Below are positions 59,577 through 64,000 of a stretch of 64,000 nt of DNA, in pieces; the stretch's first letter is position 1, and each line of letters begins with the position of its first letter. Source of the stretch: Hirudinaria manillensis (lineage: Eukaryota > Annelida > Clitellata > Hirudinida > Hirudinidae); the NCBI GenBank assembly GCA_034509925.1, contig CM067526.1, forward strand, positions 5,785,001-5,849,000, written 5' to 3'. Both the position numbers and the translations under genes were made by a program. Below the pieces are notes generated by a model, which did not search any database, was not told the DNA's origin, and saw nothing but the letters and a program-made list of their open reading frames with translations.

Positions 59577-62119
59577 CTAATGCATAGTTAATGCATAAAT
59601 TCATTAACCAAGCTGCTGGATATTGTAAGAACTGGCTTATCAAAATGAGTGCAAAAACCTCAAGATTTTACTGCTATTGAACATTTCAAACTATTCAACT
59701 AATATAGCAAATAAAACTAATAAAACCAAATTTATCAAGAACCGAACTGAATTAATAGCATCCTCAAAGTACAGTCTCAAAGTGCATCCCCAATCAAAAT
59801 AGAACGCAACAAATGATTAACAAAAAATTAATAAATCGACCAAACCTTTTTTCAAATAATCGTGCCTTTTCCATTTCCAAATATTGAACAACATAAGTCA
59901 ACAAAAATGTAATAAGATGAAATACTGATCGATGCTCATTAAATCGAACAGTTTATAAAATCTTAAGGTCATCTCGCAATATTAAGCAGTTCAAAATTTA
60001 AGTTACTGTCGAGTCGGGTGCAGATTATTGCTTTTAAAATCTTTTCATAACAAAAACTTCGGAATTTCCGAGACGTATTTTCCATGATTCTTAGTACAAT
60101 CGAAACCAAAACAACATTGCTAAAAATACAACACCCCACAGCAATTATGTGATCATTCGAAGTTTAAGTAATCGCTAGAAGACAGTGAAGCGATATAAAT
60201 AATTAGAATGTTAACCCTCAGAGCCGTCATTCAATTGAACTTAATGAAAGAAAACAGTCAAAATAAAAACTACTTAATATATAATAAAAAAAAAGTACAC
60301 GTTGAGAACAAATCAGTGGCAATTGTAATTGTAAATGATGACATAATTCGAAGTATATAGGACAAATGTTAACAAATTCCTTCGGGTTTTTTGCCAAGGA
60401 CCAAAAGTTCAACGTTTTAGCATTTGTTCTTTCTTAAAGCAATTTGAAAATTGATGTTGTAGGATCGTAAATTGCGAAAGGTCATGTGGACTTAGTTCAT
60501 TTGCATATCATTTAGCCATCCATTAGCAGATTCAATACCCCGATAAAATACCCTAATCCTGATTGCGAAGGTAATTGGTGTCATGATCTGCGCAGGAAAA
60601 TAAACCACGTGAATTTGCAACTTGCAGCGCAAATTCAAACAAGTCGTAACAAGCAGAAAACTTTTCAACTATTCATCGGTGAGGCGAGAATGATGTTAAT
60701 TTGTCGCTGATGAGTTTTGTTTAACCAGAAGTACTTCACTGTGGGTATCGACCAAGAGATAAGATCAGCCAGTGTGAATTAATCCCTTTAACATCGTCTG
60801 GTGACCTTTATCCAGAGTCAATTTAACTCCACTCGTGCATTTTGTTTTAAAGACGGAATAAGTTGTTTATTGACCTGGAAAGGAAGAAATATAGAATCTG
60901 ATCAGTGGCGTAGCATGGCAAAGGTATATGGCTTTTGCCAAGGCCTTACGTGGGTAGCAATTGTTGAGAAATATACAGAATAAAAACTAGATTCAAATTC
61001 TAATTTTAGATACCTTGATGCTTGAAAAGACCACTTGATATTCAATACAAGTTGCAATGGTGCAACGTTATTTCTATGAATCGAGACTAGATAAAGCTCT
61101 GCTTATGATGGAAAGCGCAATTGGTGGAAACGTTTTCGAACTTTAAAAGACACTAAAAGTCAATTTTCACTTGAATTAAAGTTTGCTTAAAAGGTCTCTG
61201 TTAGCTATAAAAATAATGCATTTATATAACGGTTCAACTTGGTTCATCGCCATGTCAAGAACCATGCGTGACCATAAAACTACGTGTCCTAATATTTGAG
61301 GCTAAATTTTTTGAAAAGTTATGAGAAATAAAACAATTACCTAATTAAAAATAAAACAAATTGGAATTTTCTGACTCAACGATCAGAGCGAGGTTAAAAG
61401 CAGTCTGGATAGTCGAACTCATACTACATTCTCGATGATGAATCAACTCGATAGCCCATATCAACTCGAAATGCAACGATTTTTATTTCAAAACCAAAAA
61501 TATTAAGACGTATTATTTTTGCATGATAAAGACTTTAATCATAAAACTGCTATAAATATTTGTTTAAGGAAATCTACTTTGACGTCATTTGATCAATGTT
61601 TAATTTATTAATTCAAAATATTTAAAAGTGTTAAGCAAAGGAAATATACTGAAAGTTTCTTAGAGGTTATTGAATTTGTCAGTCGAAATGATTTAATCAT
61701 TCCAACAAACATTGCTTTAGTATGAGTTGACTATAACAAAAATATCATATTATAAAAAAAAATTGAGGTGTTGAGAAAACGTGTCTAGGTCAGTTGTAAA
61801 TTACGCAGCAAAAAGCAAAGAAAGTCGCTAGGGTCTAACTATAACAAACCAAAGCAAAACATTAAGTACAAACAAAATATAGTTAAAATGTAAGTCTGCT
61901 AATTTTAAAATAAATTAATTTGGCAAGGATAATATGTAATCTATTTATGATTACATTAAAATGTGGGAGGACGGGTTATGTTGTCAAGTACCTCTTGTTA
62001 TTCCTGCTTCTCGTTGCGATGTCTGGATCGGGACGTGTTTGATTTAAACTCCGAAAGTTAATAAGCATTCGTAACTTACCTCTGACCATCTATATCATTT
62101 GAAGAATTAACATTCAAAG
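59577..62119. other. Spacer with the unresolved NTPase 5' exon and AMFR upstream region
   Basis: AT-rich unique sequence. It should include the first exon of the NTPase gene. CAGTGGCGTAGCATGG at about 60903 resembles the start of dispersed transposon relics seen in many animals, but no element can be delimited. A perfect CRE octamer at 61580-61587 lies about 530 bp upstream of AMFR. Confidence 0.45.
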
Positions 62120-63887
62120 ATGCCGCTGCTAGCTTTAGTAAGGTTGCCGCTGCCAAATTTGAGGACATATGCAATAATCAGTACGGTTTTGTTTGTTACT
62201 GCCCTTTTTCATGCCTTCAATTGGAGAGAAGAGGAACAGAACTCGAGCGGTTACGACAATGCTGGATTTGATTTGCTGGACATTCTACTGGCGTCCAAGT
62301 CGAACGACAATACAATCATGTTTCTCAGGACTTTGGTCAAGGAACCTTGGTGTCTCCTGGTAAGAAGTGATGAGGATATACTCGTGATAGATGCTTTTTT
62401 TATTTATTTAGAGTTGCATGATTTTCCCAAATAATATTTGATTGAACAAATTCTAATATTTCTGATATGTCTAAGCCCAACTTATAACTAAATGATTGAT
62501 GCAATGAATTTCTTACACTTCTTACTTTCTTATATTTGACCATGTCAATTGAAGTGTATAAGATTCATTGCTTTTTGAGACAAATGCTTTACTTTTGTGT
62601 TGATCATCTGTTTTCATTAACAAGTTTGTTAACATTCAGCAATTTGTTGATCCTAACACCAAGAAAATCATGAATGTGTGGCTTTGAACTTATGTCTTAA
62701 ACGTGTTGTAGGTGATTAGTGTTGCTTAAGCATCTATAAGCAGACTATCTCAATTACATCACATTCAAAATCAAAGTTTCACTTTAAGTTCATATCAGTG
62801 GAACAGGAATGGTACTTTCTTGTACTTTCTTCAAGTTGGACTACAAGTAGATTCTAATCAGTCCATCTTAGATTGCTTGAATAATAATTTCTGTTACTTA
62901 GTTGCTCCTTTCAATCGTTTGATGCTTTTAAATCTAATTGTTGTTCTTAATTAACATTGTTAATGTGGTGTCCAAAAGGTCAAAAACCTTTTGGACTTTT
63001 TCATCATTTTTGTTGATGATGAAATATATTATCACAAGCTCTTAATACCGTGCATTACCTATTGAGCGAATGTCGTTAGCATAAATTATTCAAACATCAA
63101 AATGTAAAAATGCATCATTAGTAAGCAATATCTTATTATATACTTTTAAGTCAATGTTTTGAAATCATGGCTTTTACCCTCAGGTGCTCATAAACCAGGC
63201 TTACTGCTGTCTAATGTTGTTTGGGAAGGTTATACAAAAGCTCGTGTTTGGACAGCTGAGAATTGTGGAGCAACAAGTTAGAACATTTATGTTTAATTAA
63301 GAAGTTATGATTAGATTTGGATTAAAATGAATTTTAAACATCACTACTACCAACACCACCACCACAAACATTATCATTGTCATCGTTGACTCCTAACTAT
63401 ATTTTAGCCGTTGCTAGAGTTTTGAGCAAATATCTGCTATTACATCATTGCATTGCATTTAATGATCATTTTGTCATCATTGATCACTGATCAATGATCA
63501 AATGAAATCAATAGTTAATGAAGGCAGTTTCATCCAGGCGGGCATTCTGAATGATGTTTTTAAACATCTGCTCGTCGGTTGGGACGACATGACCCGCAAC
63601 ATAACCATCGCACGTCACCCCTTAGGACTTTCACCTTTGAACATATTTAAAAACACAAGGAAAAGAAAAGGAAATGACGTGTTAATAAAGATTAATGTAA
63701 ATTTATTTTATATTCAACGCAGCATGCCAAGGACAAGTTTTGGAACTTTGTGTTTTACAAATTCATTTACATCTTTGGCGTCATGAACGTACAAGAGATC
63801 GAAGAGATAGTTCTTTGGTTTTCCTGGTTCTCAGTTCTTGGATTTCTCCACATACTTGCCACTCTTTCCAAAGATCGCTTTGAATAC
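62120..63887 (+). CDS. AMFR: AMFR/gp78 ER-membrane E3 ubiquitin ligase, first three coding exons (cut by window end)
   Basis: ER-resident RING ligase of ER-associated degradation. Coding exons 62120-62359, 63184-63276 and 63723-63887 give residues 1-166 in phase. The start MPLLALVRLPLPNLRTY closely follows the vertebrate MPLLFLERFPWPSLRTY. Hydrophobic segments lie at about residues 16-33, 81-103, 118-132 and 141-160. KDKFWNFVFYKFIYIFGVMN and the last residues, SKDRFEY, match the family. The RING, CUE and p97-binding parts lie beyond 64,000. Introns of 824 and 446 bp are larger than in EIF3B. A donor GTGAGT follows the third exon at 63888. Confidence 0.92.
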
Positions 63888-64000
63888 GTGAGTCGGTTTT
63901 AGAAGTTCGGTTGTTTTTGCATTATGGCTGGCCGTTTATCGACATTCTTATCATCATTCATCGTTCATCGTATTATTCTCAGTTGTTGATAACAACTACA
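63888..64000. other. AMFR intron 3 (partial)
   Basis: Begins with GTGAGT; the rest is non-coding to the end of the window. Confidence 0.8.

Noticed and set aside
60801-60983. 60-codon ORF before AMFR
   Set aside because: Short, no domain, and it overlaps a CAGTGGCGTAGC transposon-relic-like word.

Overview
The window is nuclear DNA from an invertebrate animal. The evidence is multi-exon genes with GT-AG introns (mostly 60-500 bp), metazoan proteins (eIF3b, L-fucose kinase, CENP-A, SECIS-binding protein 2, a WSC/C-type-lectin receptor, a TRIP12-like HECT ligase, gp78/AMFR), intronic C/D-box snoRNAs, and very large microsatellites. Fucose kinase, CENP-A and a WSC/lectin receptor together argue against an insect. 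I cannot name the phylum from sequence alone.

Layout. Positions 1 to about 24,000 are a gene-poor stretch packed with simple repeats: ACTC arrays up to ~800 bp, GGAT/CATC, AATG/AATC, ATAAT, AAT/ATT, CAT/CGT triplets, GGA purine tracts and several minisatellites. Between them lie short non-repetitive islands that look like promoters, with CRE, CACGTG, ETS, NRF1-like, YY1-like and CCAAT/TATA motifs. I find no gene there that I trust; one 87-codon ORF near 17.4 kb is a weak candidate. Long Ser/Thr/His, Asp or Trp/Met reading frames in this part are translated microsatellites.

From 24 kb the window turns gene-dense: EIF3B (+, 16 exons), FCSK (-, about 27 exons, convergent with EIF3B), CENPA (-, 5 exons), SECISBP2-like (+, divergent from CENPA over ~0.7 kb), a 12-exon WSC/C-type-lectin membrane receptor (-), an intronless TRIP12-like HECT E3 (+), a small P-loop NTPase (-, 5' end unresolved), and the first three coding exons of AMFR (+), cut by the window end. 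I checked reading phase across every junction of EIF3B, CENPA, SECISBP2 and the lectin receptor, and each gives one continuous frame.

Main discoveries. (1) Introns of EIF3B carry six related C/D-box snoRNA-like units that share one 14-nt guide-like core, while the guide next to the D box has diverged; three of them lie in a single intron. (2) In the lectin receptor a WSC domain sits inside a C-type lectin fold, carried by phase 1-1 exons at the intron position that the second lectin domain of the same protein still keeps. (3) The TRIP12-like ligase is intronless and begins with an N-myristoylation-type sequence. The neighbouring genes serve translation (EIF3B, SECISBP2, snoRNAs), protein turnover (HECT, AMFR), fucose salvage and centromere identity. 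I see no operon-like logic beyond the divergent CENPA/SECISBP2 pair.
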